From Hermatobates lingyangjiaoensis (lineage: Eukaryota > Arthropoda > Insecta > Hemiptera > Hermatobatidae), in NCBI GenBank assembly GCA_026182355.1, contig JAPFBL010000255.1:2232001-2296000 (forward strand): 64,000 nucleotides of DNA, written 5' to 3'. The notes under the pieces were generated by a model, which had not been told where the DNA came from, did no database searches, and was given only the letters and a program-made list of their open reading frames with translations. Below are positions 41,801 to 55,800 of this stretch, piece by piece; within the stretch, counting starts at the first letter, position 1; each line of letters begins with the position of its first letter. A program made the translations under genes and the position numbers.

Positions 41801-44800
41801 ATAACTTTAAAACTTAAGAAGAAAAATAATAGTTAAAGTATTTTTAAAATAATCTAATGTATACTTAGTACTATGATTTTCATTTTCATAAAAAAACGAT
41901 TCATATTCAATTATATTCAAATATGTTTCATTATTTATGACTATGTATTGTAAAAGTATATTCATTACAACACTAAAGGTGCTGTGTCAACGGACGGATA
42001 CACTGGCTTCCAGGAACATATTTATTTGGCCCCACACATTCCTGAACCAACAGCTATTGGGTTTTTGGATTTGATCTATCGACAGTTTAGTTTAGCTAAT
42101 ACAACAATACTGATGGATTTATTGATCCTTGGCAAATGATTAAACTAATTTTTGTGTTCTTTTTGCTGTATTTGTCCCTTTTGATAAAATATAATATGTT
42201 AAAAAAAAAGCAACATTTATTATCAATTTAAATTAGAAGTAAACATCAGTTACTAAATTATACTATTTATTACTATTATACTATTAGTAATTAGTAATTA
42301 TTCAATACTATTATACTATTAGATCATAAAGTTTATAAAGAAATGTTAGTAAACATTACTATATTAGTTTATTTGAAACATTAATAACAGATACACTAAT
42401 CCTTCAAATAATAAATAACTCTTCTAAATTTTCTAAAAGGAAAGGTTTTTTGACAAGTTTATTTGTACGATAAAAGCTAAATCATAATAAATAATAACTT
42501 TTCAGCTGTCGAAGAAAACTAGAAGGGATAAAGTAGTTGTTTATTGGGTGTCATACCTTGAGGGAAGTCAAAGAATTCTTCTATTTACCCAAGATGAGAG
42601 GATAGCATATCATGCAAGGTCAAAAATTGATTCAGAAAAGAGTCATATAGAATTCTTCCTTTCTTTGCGAGGATTTGGCCTATCACTGGTATCTGTTATT
42701 ACCATTTTTTATGAATATGAATATATGTAACTTAGAAATATTTTAATAATATCTAGTAATGTCTTAGTTATAAATAAACTTTGATTTTTAAATCAATATT
42801 GATCTTTGCGGTAAATAAACTGATAACTCTTTCAGGGGGGAGAAATTGGCGGCCATCTAAAAGAATTCTGTTATTTGTCAATTAGTGACTCAGCTCCTTT
42901 GTGGGAAGTAAGTGTTGCTCAGAAGTGGAAACCCCTTACTTTAGAATTAACGGCGATGGATTGAAGACAAGTGGAGTCAGGAGATGAAGAAAGCTCAAAT
43001 GAAAGAATATGTTCACGTGGGTATTTTGTTTATTATTATAAAAATACTTATCTTTTTAGTATTCTGGAGAGACAGGTTTTTCAATCTTCCTTTCTTTCAA
43101 ACAGATAACAGGCAACATTTCCGTGCAGAATAACCACCTGGAATAAGACACCTGTTTGTTTAAATTAAATTCTGTGTTTTAAAAATGATTTTGTTTTTGT
43201 TAATGCCAGTTTATGGATTTTATGCCGTTTGTGCTATTGAAAGAGCGTCAGTGTGGATTCAGCACTCATTAACCATGAGTGAGCCATATAACCATGACAG
43301 TGGTACGTGGTGTCGTCACCCAACCAAGTATTCCCAATGCCCAATGTTGTTATAGTCGGTGATTTAGTGTGAATCGGTGAATTCAACATTCAATATGTGT
43401 TCAACAAGAATATGCACTCTGTTTGATTTTATGTTGAAATGTAATATATATATTATAATTAAACTTTTATTCGTAGTATACTCAATCGTAGTATTATTAT
43501 TAAGAAATAATCAATTTAATATGAATAGTAATGGCTTTCCTTCTAGGTTTGCTTAATAATTATGATTAAGTAAACAGTTGTGTAGTTAATCATGTACTTT
43601 ACTTCTAACTTAGTGCAATCACTTATTATGTGGTATTTACTCATTGTAGGGTAAAAATTTAATGAAATGGTCTCCACATATAAAAATTTGTGTGCGTGTG
43701 TATGTGAATTACTTTACTTCATATACACATATTCAGATAGTTACAGATCATCAATTTGATGAATTGTATGTATATGAATCATTATTTCCTAGTATGACGT
43801 ATTGCATGCTGTTATGGTTTCAAGTCTCGCCGACTACAAGACAAACTTTAATTTAAAAAAAAATTGAAAACAAGAAAGGTTCCTTTGATAGACAGATGAA
43901 AGTCGAGAAACGATTCATTCAACGATTGAAGAAAAGGGATTTTATGTATTATGTATCCTATATGGAAATTACAACGTACATATATATTATTAATTTTAAT
44001 AAATGTGTAGTTTTCAATACACTGACAAAGAGATTAAGTTGATGTCATTTACCTGAACTTATTTTTCTATAATAAGGAAGATGTATTTCATCAGCATATA
44101 GGAGTAATACTGGTTTTGTTATTTATTTTAATTTATTTCTTTAATAATGATTAAATAAATTATTTTTAAGAAATAATGATTTCATTTATAGAATGGTTTA
44201 AATTATAGAAGTAAATCATTATTAAAGAAATAATTATTTACTTATTTTACTTCTTTATGTTCAACTTGTACTTAGTCTTTTTACTTTAAACACTTACTTC
44301 AAGTGGTTTAAATGGTTTACTTCAATTATTTATAAAGTTTTTTCCTTTTTCTTCAAAGCTCATATAATCAGTTGATTATTACAGTTAAAGAAACAAATCA
44401 AAATAGCATTTGACTTCAATGGTGATTAGAGATTAGATTAGATTATCACACTTTATGTGTCCGTTTACTTGAATAATGGAAGTTAACTAATCTTTAAAAT
44501 AATTAAATTGGATTTAGCAACACAGCTGTAAAGAATTTTTGTACTTGAAAATCCCTAGCAAGACATACACGTACTCGTACATTTCATACACCCCAAATGA
44601 TAACAGTAGTAATAAGGTGCAATGTCAAGACCTGTATAATTCAGTATCTAACGTCGTCCATCCCTTTACAAAGTTTTTCTAACATTACTTCATGATCAAA
44701 GTTGTTTCACTATATATGCATATCTAAGTTCATCACAGATCATTATAGTGCCACGACTTATTAATGATTTGAAACTCTGATGATCTGAAATAATTGTTGC

Positions 44801-47800
44801 AGGTAGATTTTGAGAAGATGCATATGACGAAAACCATTTTTTGGAGAGCTAAGAAGAACTTATCATCCTGCTGTATGGATACAATGTAGGAAGTCTGTTC
44901 ATTATTTCTTTCTTCAGTTCAAAGTACACAGGTTGCAGGTAAACTATCCTTTATACATTCATGTGCTAACACATATTTTAGATAATTTTAATGCAAATAT
45001 AAGCTCTTTGTAATTGACTTATTCTAATTCTAATTAAACTGACAGGTGTCATACTGAATTGCTTGAGTGCATCTAAGCTGGATTATGAACAGCGTGAATT
45101 TATATTAATTAGTTGGAAGAAGTCTATTAAATATTAACTGGAGACACATTCAGTTTTAAGAGACTATAAATTAATGCATTATATTATAAAACAGAGAAGC
45201 CTTGAAAAATGTAGAGAAAGTAGAGATAGCTATATTTGAAGAGTATAAGTGCTTGGCCGTAACACTAATTATTTACCCTTTCTTTTCAATTCTGAAATAT
45301 TTTTTCTAGTGCTCTGAGAAATCTATTATTATTCTATTCTTTGAAGGACGCTTTGAGCGTCCGGGTGGCTTAGTCCGTAAGATTTTTGCTTCAGCTAGAG
45401 GCTGGAATTTGATTCCCTGAGCCCTTTGTTGTTATTGTTATTCAGAAAAATAATACATTTTTGTAATAACCATAGTAGTTGATATAATTAAGAAAAAACT
45501 TTTGATAAAATATTTTACTGTTGCTTTTGCAAAGTTAGTTCATAGTGTTTTCCATAAATTACCAGGCGATTAATTAATTTAATTCTAGTATGGAATTAAT
45601 AAAGCAAGTACAATTATTACCCAGTAATAATGCTAAAATCAGCAATAAAATATGATATTCAAACATTTTTTTTGAACGTATCTACAGTAACGATATTAAA
45701 ACCGTCTAATATCAGACATGCAAATTCTGACCATTATTTACCGAGTGATTAATTGATTTAATTGAAGTGTATAATTAGTATAACTAATGTAACTTAATTG
45801 CCAGGAACTTGTGGGACAGTGCGTATTTGGTTTGTCTTTTCTAACTGTGCAAGTAATTTTATGGTAGTAGGATTATAATGAGTAATATAGTAATGATATA
45901 AATAGTAATATAATGAGTGGGCTTTAAAAAACTGTGCAAATGTAATAAGTTTTCATAGTGCACTTAGTGCAACACTACTTTTCCGAACTATAATTTGATT
46001 GCCTGTTTCTCCAGCCCTGTCAGATGTCCTCTGAGTTTTATCTTATTATAATTTGTTTCTACATGAGACAACGGAATGGAGTGTTAGTATCTCAATATCA
46101 GCAGCTAATTTTTGCATTCAGAGTAATATAGATGTAGTTAACTTTCAAATTATTTAAAGGAGCAATAGAAGCAAATATGACGTAGAGAAGCAGGAGATCT
46201 TACTATTTAATTGTTCTAAATCTGTTAATTTGTTTGAACTATTTAAATGGTTATTAGCAAGTATTTTAAGTTATCGAGGAATTCATTTTATTGATTGAAG
46301 TATAAAAGTAGCAATACCAATGTAGTTAATTGTCCGGTAGTTAATGAGACAACTTGTTCTGTTGAATAAAGTACCGTAATTAAAATCTGGTTTTGGTCTT
46401 AAATAGGTCTTGGATTCAAACATATCTATATTGACTGACTTCATGATTGAAACTCTGGGGAAAATTTATTATATGTTATTTCATAGATATATATTACGTC
46501 AAATTTTTTTTATCAAGGTGCTAAAACTTATTTTTTGACAATTTGTCTTTTTTGTATCATATGATTTCTGTTACTGAAAAATTTCTTTGTAATAAACTAA
46601 TGAATAACACTATAGAAGGTGAACAAAGTAATTACTCAGTCTTCGACTGCAATTATAATATATAGTAAACTGTTACTTGCTGTTCGTTCCTAAAGCCCAT
46701 AGTATAAGAATATGCCTTTGGAATTGTCCTATGGTTCGAAAGTGTAGTTAATTGTTTTGTGACTTATTTCAATTTTGTGCGAGCCACTTCACCAGATTAC
46801 TTTGATATAGGGAGTCTAAATTTTACTGTACTCAACTTCTTTAGATTAGGGATCTTTATCGAGTATTTGACATCTGACAGACCCAATAATGACCTTTCAG
46901 TATTCTCTGAACACGGAGACAGATTTACGGACTAGTTTTCCGTCTACCTTATATCATAATCAGCGAGTATGACCAAGGGACCAACCTCAAATCTTCGGTA
47001 CTAAAGCAAAAAAAATCAATAGGTTCAAAAAGGGGTATCATTAGACTACACCTAACAGTAGCTATAGGAGGAATTAAATATTTTTTTAACTTAATTTATC
47101 ATTGAAAGTAAAAAAATTTTTATGATAATTTTTTTATTAATTATGATTATATTTTAGATTGAAAATCAGCTCTCAGATGCTGTTTATCCAATTGTACTTC
47201 ATCCAACTTTACCATCTACCTCAGTTATTAGGAAGTTTGGAATTAGACCTTGTCTTGAATTCACTTTATTGAAAAGACGACAAAGAAATCAAGACGTATA
47301 CAAGTCAGTAGAAAGTTAATTTAAGAAAATATATTGCTTTCTAACATATATGGGTTTTAAATGGAGGGAATTTAATAGAACTAAGTTAATTAAAAAAATT
47401 ATTACAGATGTATACAAAATAATATTTAACAACTGCGAGAAGTGGAATTCTTTTTTTTTTCAGGATTATACGCTTGTTAGCTCAAGAATTTTCCTTACAA
47501 CTTGACAAGACTATGGTAACAGTAATGTGTAACTTAGTGACTCCTTGGGTTAAGGAAGTCAAGCCCAGCATCAGGATCAGAGCCGACATTAGTGCACTGC
47601 ATCAACCTCTCATTAGTCTGGTAGTAGTTTGCTTTTAGATTCTTAAAAAATATATGTGTAATTAAATTTATATTGTAAACGTATATGTTAAGTGCATTAT
47701 AATTTGCTACTATAATGGTGATACTAGATTCCGAGTAATGGGGATATTAAAAGGTTTCCCTATTTATTATTAACAAATGCATCGCCTACTTGGGCCTTCT

Positions 47801-50800
47801 CTATTTTATATTTATGATTTGTACGTATCCAAAAGTAATATTGGTTATTCAGAGTACTATCATGAATGTTGACGGATGTCTTAGTCTTCCCTTGTCTGCA
47901 TTCAGTTATGATTAGTACTTCCAACCCCTAAAAGGGGAACGAGTCCTAAAAGGCATTGAGGACTCGAGTACGACGCTTTGCATCCTCTCAACTGACGGCA
48001 AGTTGACATTTATTTTAAAATTTAAGCAGATAGACTTTGGAGAGTAGAGCGTAAAAAACCAATAAATTGTCATACGATCGTGACTGGCAATATTATCAGT
48101 CACATGACTGAATAAGAGGTCTATAATAACGTTTTTCGTGTTCGTTTTTTCACCGTCGTCCTATTACAGTTGCGTTATTTGAAAGGATTCAATATGAGAT
48201 TAATGTATATTATCAGTTTAGTTAGTGTTTAATAATTGTTTTTGATCTTTTGTTAATTTTAAAAAAAATGTTAAAGTAATAATTATCCTTGAAAATGATC
48301 AGAGTTGATCGAAACGTCGGAATGAGTGTAAGCAACCTAAATAATAAAACATTCGGGGAATTGGTGTATATTTTACCTGAAAGATTAAAAAATTATATTA
48401 GAAAATTAGAAAAGCTATGCTAAAAACAGACTAGACTAAAGATAAGCAAGGCATTTAATGAAACATGTATGAATGATGGTCTGCTACCGAAATACACAAA
48501 GATATATATATATATCAGATTCAATAATATATCGACCGTTTGATAGACTAGGTGTACTCTCTAATCGGGATTCGGTCAATTTTCTAGGATAAAAAATCAA
48601 ACTCTCGGTGCCAATCAATATCTCTAAGTCATTGATGAAGACAAGTTGTTTTGATCGAAACATATTAGTCATATTTCTGAATACATTACTGTGGTTGAAT
48701 CGTTGTTATATATAATTTACATTTCTAACAACAGTTTGTTATCAGTAGAAGATCAGAAGAGGAGATGTGTTTGCAGCCTAATAAGTCGATGCTGAGTCAT
48801 ATGCCAGTGCATAATACAAATCCTCTGCTTTGATATACCATTCTGAGAACATGTCTATGGCTACTTCTTTTTTTGTTCTTCTGATAACGAATTGTTGTTT
48901 AGAATTTTTATTGTAGTAAGAGTTTAGTTATTGTTGTTAGTTTTGCGTAATTTTTAATGTAGGTTGCTATAAGTTTACAATTAAATTACTATAACTGTTA
49001 TAAGTTATAGAACTCAAGAATAATAAATTAAAAGTGTTAGTAATTGTCTGCTTAAAATTTCAGATTGGACCAGCAGATGAAAATAAAGTACTCATTGAGT
49101 CGATATACATATCACCTATAAGCATTAAGTTTAGTTTCTCCTCCTGCGGAGATAACCCTCTGATTAATCACCCTCTCAACGGCAAATGCTTTAGCTCTGA
49201 TTTCCTGTTTTATATTATTGATCTCATATCCTCTATTCATGTGGAAGTTAAGCCAATTTGTTTAAGGTAACTACTATTTGTTTTTTTAATCTTTATTTTA
49301 TTTTAAAATATGGTATTTTTAATTCCCTCTTTAAGAACTTTTAATGGAATTAGCAAACATAAAGCTTTTCTGTGACATTTATTTCAACTCTGTTTATTTC
49401 ATTTTTACAAAAGTTGAAGGATAATTCTTAAACATGGACAAAATAAAGAGGATAAAGATAATTTGATTTATTTATTATAAGGTTATTGTTATCTTTCATT
49501 GGTAAAACAAATTGTTTGAGTTCTTTACTGAGGGTGGTAGAAGAGACACTTATTATCATTAACAGTCTATTCTAAGAACAAAAGGCTTGTGATCAGTTAA
49601 CTGAATAGATTGTACATTAAATATAGTAAATGGGTTATTTCCACTGAGGTCAGTAACATTAGTACTAATTCTAAGATTGTACATTGTCCATTATCCTTTC
49701 ATACTAGTATGGTTCATGTTCACATCATGTAAGTTCATAATTGATATTGTTAAAAGTTAAAGGGTTTATGATAATATCGTGTTAGCACATAACGAATTTA
49801 TAGTAATTTATGAGACTTATCAATTATTAAGGGAAAATATTTAAATATAACAGATTGCAATAAGTTTTAAAGCGATTAAATGTTAAGTAAAGTTATTAAT
49901 ACTAATTAGTTTAAACTGCTTCATTATTTAGTAAATAAAAAAAATATAATAAGAATTACTAAAGTATTTGGTAGCCAGAGTAGTTTAGTCCGTTTACAAG
50001 AGTGCCAACTTTTAATAGGATGAGAGACGAGAATAGTCTAAGAAAGCAGAGAAGGTATGAGTAGTGAATAGCTTAACAAGCGATGGTGAACACCTTCAGT
50101 GTCATTGATTACTTGATGAGAGGCGAGAATAACCTAAGGAGACAGAGAAGGTATGAGTAGTGAATGAATAGCTTAACAAGTTATGGTGAACACCTTCAGT
50201 GTCATTGATTACTTGATGAGAGGCGAGAATAACCTAAGGAGACAGAGAAGGTATGAGTAGTGAATGAATAGCTTAACAAGTTATGGTGAACACCTTCAGT
50301 GTCATTGATTACTTGATGAGAGACGAGAATAACCTAAGGAGACAGAGAAGGTATGAGTAGTGAATGAATAGCTTAACAAGCGATGGTGAACACCTTCAGT
50401 GTCATTGATTACTTGATGAGAGACGAGAATAACCTAAGGAGACAGAGAAGGTATGAGTAGTGAATGAATAGCTTAACAAGCGATGGTGAACACCTTCAGT
50501 GTCATTGATTACTTGATGAGAGACGAGAATAACCTAAGGAGACAGAGAAGGTATGAGTAGTGAATGAATAGCTTAACAAGCGATGGTGAACACCTTCAGT
50601 GTCATTGATTACTTGATGAGAGACGAGAATAACCTAAGAAAGCAGAGAAGGTATGAGTAGTGAATAGCTTAACAAGCGATGGTGAACACCTTCAGTGTCA
50701 TTGATTACTTGATGAGAGGCGAGAATAACCTAAGGAGACAGAGAAGGTATGAGTAGTGAATGAATAGCTTAACAAGCTATGGTGAACACCTTCAGTGTCA

Positions 50801-52817
50801 TTGATTACTTGATGAGAGACGAGAATAACCTAAGGAGACAGAGAAGGTATGAGTAGTGAATGAATAGCTTAACAAGTTATGGTGAACACCTTCAGTGTCA
50901 TTGATTACTTGATGAGAGACGAGAATAACCTAAGAAAGCAGAGAAGGTATGAGTAGTGAATAGCTTAACAAGCGATGGTGAACACTTTCAGTGTCATTGA
51001 TTTCTTGATGAGAGGCGAGAATAACCTAAGGAGACAGAGAAGGTATGAGTAGTGAATGAACAGCTTAACAAGTTATGGTGAACACCTTCAGTGTCATTGA
51101 TTACTTGATGAGAGACGAGAATAACCTAAGGAGAGAGAGAAGATTTGACTAGTGAATGAATAGTTTAACAAGTTTTGGTGAACACCTTCAGTGTCATTGA
51201 TTACTTGATGAGAGACGAGAATAACCTAAGGAGACAGAGAAGATATGAGTAGTGAATGAATAGCTTAACAAGCGATGGTGAACACCTTCAGTGTCATTGA
51301 TTACTTGATGAGAGACGAGAATAACCTAAGGAGACAGAGAAGATATGAGTAGTGAATGAATAGCTTAACAAGCGATGGTGAACACCTTCAGTGTCATTGA
51401 TTTCTTGATGAGAGACGAGAATAACCTAAGGAGACAGAGAAGGTATGAGTAGTGAATAGCTTAACAAGCGATGGTGAACACCTTCAGTGTCATTGATTTC
51501 TTGATGATAGGCGAGAATAACCTAAGGAGACAGAGAAAGTATGAGTAGTGAATGAATAGCTTAACAAATTATGGTGAACACCTTCAGTGTCATTGATTAC
51601 TTGATGAGAGACGAGAATAACCTAAGGAGACAGAGAAGATTTGACTAGTGAATGAATAGTTTAACAAGCGATGGTGAACACCTTCAGTGTCATTGATTTC
51701 TTGATGAGAGGCGAGAATAACCTAAGGAGACAGAGAAGGTATGAGTAGTGAATGAACAGCTTAACAAGTTATGGTGAACACCTTCAGTGTCATTGATTAC
51801 TTGATGAGAGACGAGAATAACCTAAGGAGACAGAGAAGATTTGACTAGTGAATGAATAGCTTAACAAGCGATGGTGAACACCTTCAGTGTCATTGATTTC
51901 TTGATGAGAGACGAGAATAACCTAAGGAGACAGAGAAGATTTGACTAGTGAATGAATAGTTTAACAAGTTTTGGTGAACACCTTCAGTGTCATTGATTAC
52001 TTGATGAGAGACGAGAATAACCTAAGGAGACAGAGAAGATTTGACTAGTGAATGAATAGTTTAACAAGCGGTGGTGAACACCTTCAGTGTCATTGATTAC
52101 TTGATGAAGGAATGAGTCCTATGGTGTTCGTACTAATGCTCTGAAGAGTGGTTTTATAGTGTTAAAATTACAGAAATAGTTAAGTGTAAAAGGTGTTTAT
52201 GATAAAAAACATTATTTTTTAGTTCAAAATCAACTTATCATTATCGTGTAGGTTATATTACTGTGTCTGTTTATTTAGGAATATTTATATATTTTGATGT
52301 TATAAGATTCTTATTCACAGGTTGTGTTATTCACAGGACAAGTTGTTTTGAGAAGAAGGGAGTGCTGGTCAGCTGGAAGTGGCTGCTAGACGAGACCAGG
52401 AGACATGTCTACTTGCAGTTCTTCCAGCAATTTCACGTCTTCCTTAGAGGAGTTGATGTCCTCGCTAACCCCTACATGGCTGTGATGCCTTCTGAACATT
52501 TAGGAGTCATAACAGACTTGGATTTTAATGCTGATATTCATTCAGTATGACTAACATTTATAAAAAGAATATATAAAATACAATTAGTTATTGGAAGTAT
52601 AATTTACAACTGACGGGATAGTGAAATAAAAGCTAATATATAATGATTTATTGTTCATCATGTAGACCAAAAACTTTTAGTAGGAGTTTTATAGTAACTT
52701 TTTAAACGTGAACAAAATAAAGAGGATAAAGATAATTTCTTAATTGAGGATTATTAAATGATTATATAACTTAACTGAGGACATGAAACGTTTGTCATCC
52801 CTGTTGTACAAGCTCTG

Positions 52818-52867
<50 letters not shown>

Positions 52868-55800
52868 ATTAATAATCAACAATAACTCTTGATATAATAT
52901 ATGAATTAAATACCACAATAAACAATATATATTAATTAAAATGCTCCAAGGCCTTTCGTTACAACAATATCAGAAAGCTAAATGAAACAACCAAAAAATA
53001 TAATTATAAGTTGATTGCTGGCATCCCTGTCTGAATTTAATGTTCCTAAACTTGAAGGAGTCTTGATCTGCTTACTTATTTCTTTTATTAATATTTCATC
53101 TAGTTTGTAAAGTCCCGGACTATTGTTAATTAAATTTCCATAGAAGTTCTTTATGAGTGCATTTTCAATAATATTTCTCCTCCTTTCTGAAGGTACAAAA
53201 ATTAATTCCTTTGCTTCACTCCAATTTATCATATGATTTTTGACCCTTACATGTAAGAACTTGGCACTCTTTTCATCTTCCCGTGTGATTGAATATTGGT
53301 GTTGTTTTACTCTTGTAAAGAGACCTTTACTCGTTTGTCCAATATAAGACATTTGGCAATCAGTACAAGGTATCCTATATACACAATTATCTTTTTCCTC
53401 CCCCTAATTATTAACAAACTTATTTAACAAATTACTATCATGACTAAACACAACGGAAAGGTCCAGCTTTTTCAAAAATGAGGGCAGATCTTTCAAACAG
53501 GGGTTATATGGAATGACTACCTACATATTTCTTTTCTATGAGCTGTTCTTCATTGTTTGATGTCAGGGATTGTTTCACTCTTTTCTTGATATTATCAATT
53601 AATAATTTTGGATACCTTAAAGAAATGATATGCTATAAATAGTTTTGATTTCTTCCTCTACAAACTGTGCACTATAAAGAACTTCTATAGAAATTTAATG
53701 AACATTAATCCGGGACTTTACAAACTAGATGAAATATTAATAAAAGAAATAAGTAAGCAGATCAAGACTCCTTCAAGTTTAGGAACATTAAATTCAGTCA
53801 GGGATGCCAGCAATCCTGAAGACTTCAATCAACCAGGTTAACTTGTTATTATATTTTTTGAGCTCTCAGATGATGTAACGAAAGGCCTTAGAGCATTTTA
53901 ATTAATATATATTGTTTATTGTGGTATTTAATTCATACACACATATATATATATACACTTTAACACAGAGAAAAGAACACAGAAAGACACTACAGAACTC
54001 TTTCTGTGTTCTTTTCTCGCGTTGAGTAGTTCTGTGTTCTTTTGTACTCAGTAGCAGTTTGCTTCTCAACGCGAGTACTTCGCACTTCTTCCCGATGACG
54101 ACGGATGTCAAAATATCGAAGTGAGTTCTGTAGTGTCTTTCTGTGTTCTTTTCTCTGTTTTAAAGTGTTTATTGTCCACACGGACCTTTCATTTTTTTCG
54201 TAGTATATATATGTATGTATGTATTCGAAGGTTAGTGTGAAGATGTTTATATAGTAAAATATGAACAAAACTGAGGGGAAGAACGAACTAAGAGATCTCT
54301 AGGACCAGTTGGACGGTAACTAACCACTACTTAGTGGAATATCAGAAATCACGGAGATATCAGTGTAAATAGAAATTTTTTCATCAATTGATTCATACAA
54401 TAAACTGTTCAAACATTTTGTTACACATGGTACATTAATGATAAATGAAATAGAAACTGAATTTACTTTGAGATATATTTTTTCCTTAATATTTCACAAT
54501 ATATCACAATATTGTGACAATATGTCCCAATAGCTATTATTGTTTATTCATAAGTAGGTATATGCTATTATAGATAAAAAAGAAGTTATTTCTGGAACTA
54601 CTTCCCAAATTGTCATTCACCGTTACAAAAATTAACTTGTTTTAGTGAATTCAGTATCTTGAATGTCATTGAAAGTGTAAAATTTATTAAGTAATATTTT
54701 AGAATTTTATATAAATGATAAATTTTTGGAATATTATAAACTGGAAAAGTAAGGTACAGTTGACTTACGTTTACAATAAGTAAGATTATTCTGTATTCAG
54801 AAGGTTGGTGATCCTGTTGAAGACTACAGTGAAGGATTGAGCCAGGGAGCTCTGGAGATGATGGGGCACGTCTGTGGAGGCACTCCGGGAGCAAGTGGCT
54901 CTCTCATCACTGCTGCACTTGCTAATCTACCTCATGCACCACTCAATGTAGACACTGATTACAGCAAGGTAGGACTATCCATACTCCTTAGATCCGTCTA
55001 ATTATATAACATTCAATTATTAATTACTGACAAACTAGTAGAAGCTTAGTCCAAAGCTGCTCTAAATTTTAGAGAATCATAAAAATTGAATGCTAAGTCA
55101 TAATGTTGAAAAACAGTTAATGAAGTTAAACCTCAGAATGGGTTTTCTGATATTTTACAAAATTTGTAGACATTGTGTCTACATTAGTCATTAGTACCTA
55201 ATGAGCAATTTTGTTCCCACTTAATAAATACTCTAAAGTTTTTAAATCATTAACTTATTTTTGGTATCTGTCATGATATGAAGATATCAACTTAATTGGA
55301 GGAGATGCACCTTGGAAATATCATTTCCAAATTTGTTGGCGAATGTATTTGTCAACTTCTGAAACACCATCCTATTATAATGTTGGGTGTGGTATCAATT
55401 ATATGATCAAAATGGTTGTTCTTAAACTTTTAGTGACTGATGAACCCTTCATTTTTATAACCCTGGACATTTCGTAATTAGTAAAATAAGTATAATTTTT
55501 TAAACTCATAAGCATGCATGATAACAGTATTATTATTAGTATGTCATACATATATTTCTGGCTTAAAGAAGTAAATGGGACGGTTTCTGTTTGAAATCAG
55601 CTAGTTACTTGATGGTTTCCCCTGCTCCTTGAGCTCTAGCAAGGGTTTGTATTAGTTGATGGATTGATGTCTTTAGACTAGAATCGTTCGACTTATTATT
55701 GCGAAGTGTGTTAAGGACTGATCAATCAAACGCAGATAAAACTCTTCAAAAGTAATTGAATTGGTTGAATGTGTTGCGCTTATAAATACCAGTCACAATC

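Noticed and set aside
45352..45421. Functional tRNA gene
   Set aside because: It has only degraded A- and B-box-like parts, with no complete cloverleaf.
47912..48103. Minus-strand 63-codon frame ending PFRGWKY
   Set aside because: It is less AT-rich than its surroundings and may belong to the neighbouring PLE, but I cannot tie it to a family, so it is not called.
50018..52106. Regular repeats that might be a CRISPR array
   Set aside because: The whole 100-bp unit repeats, with no unique spacers, inside an animal intron.
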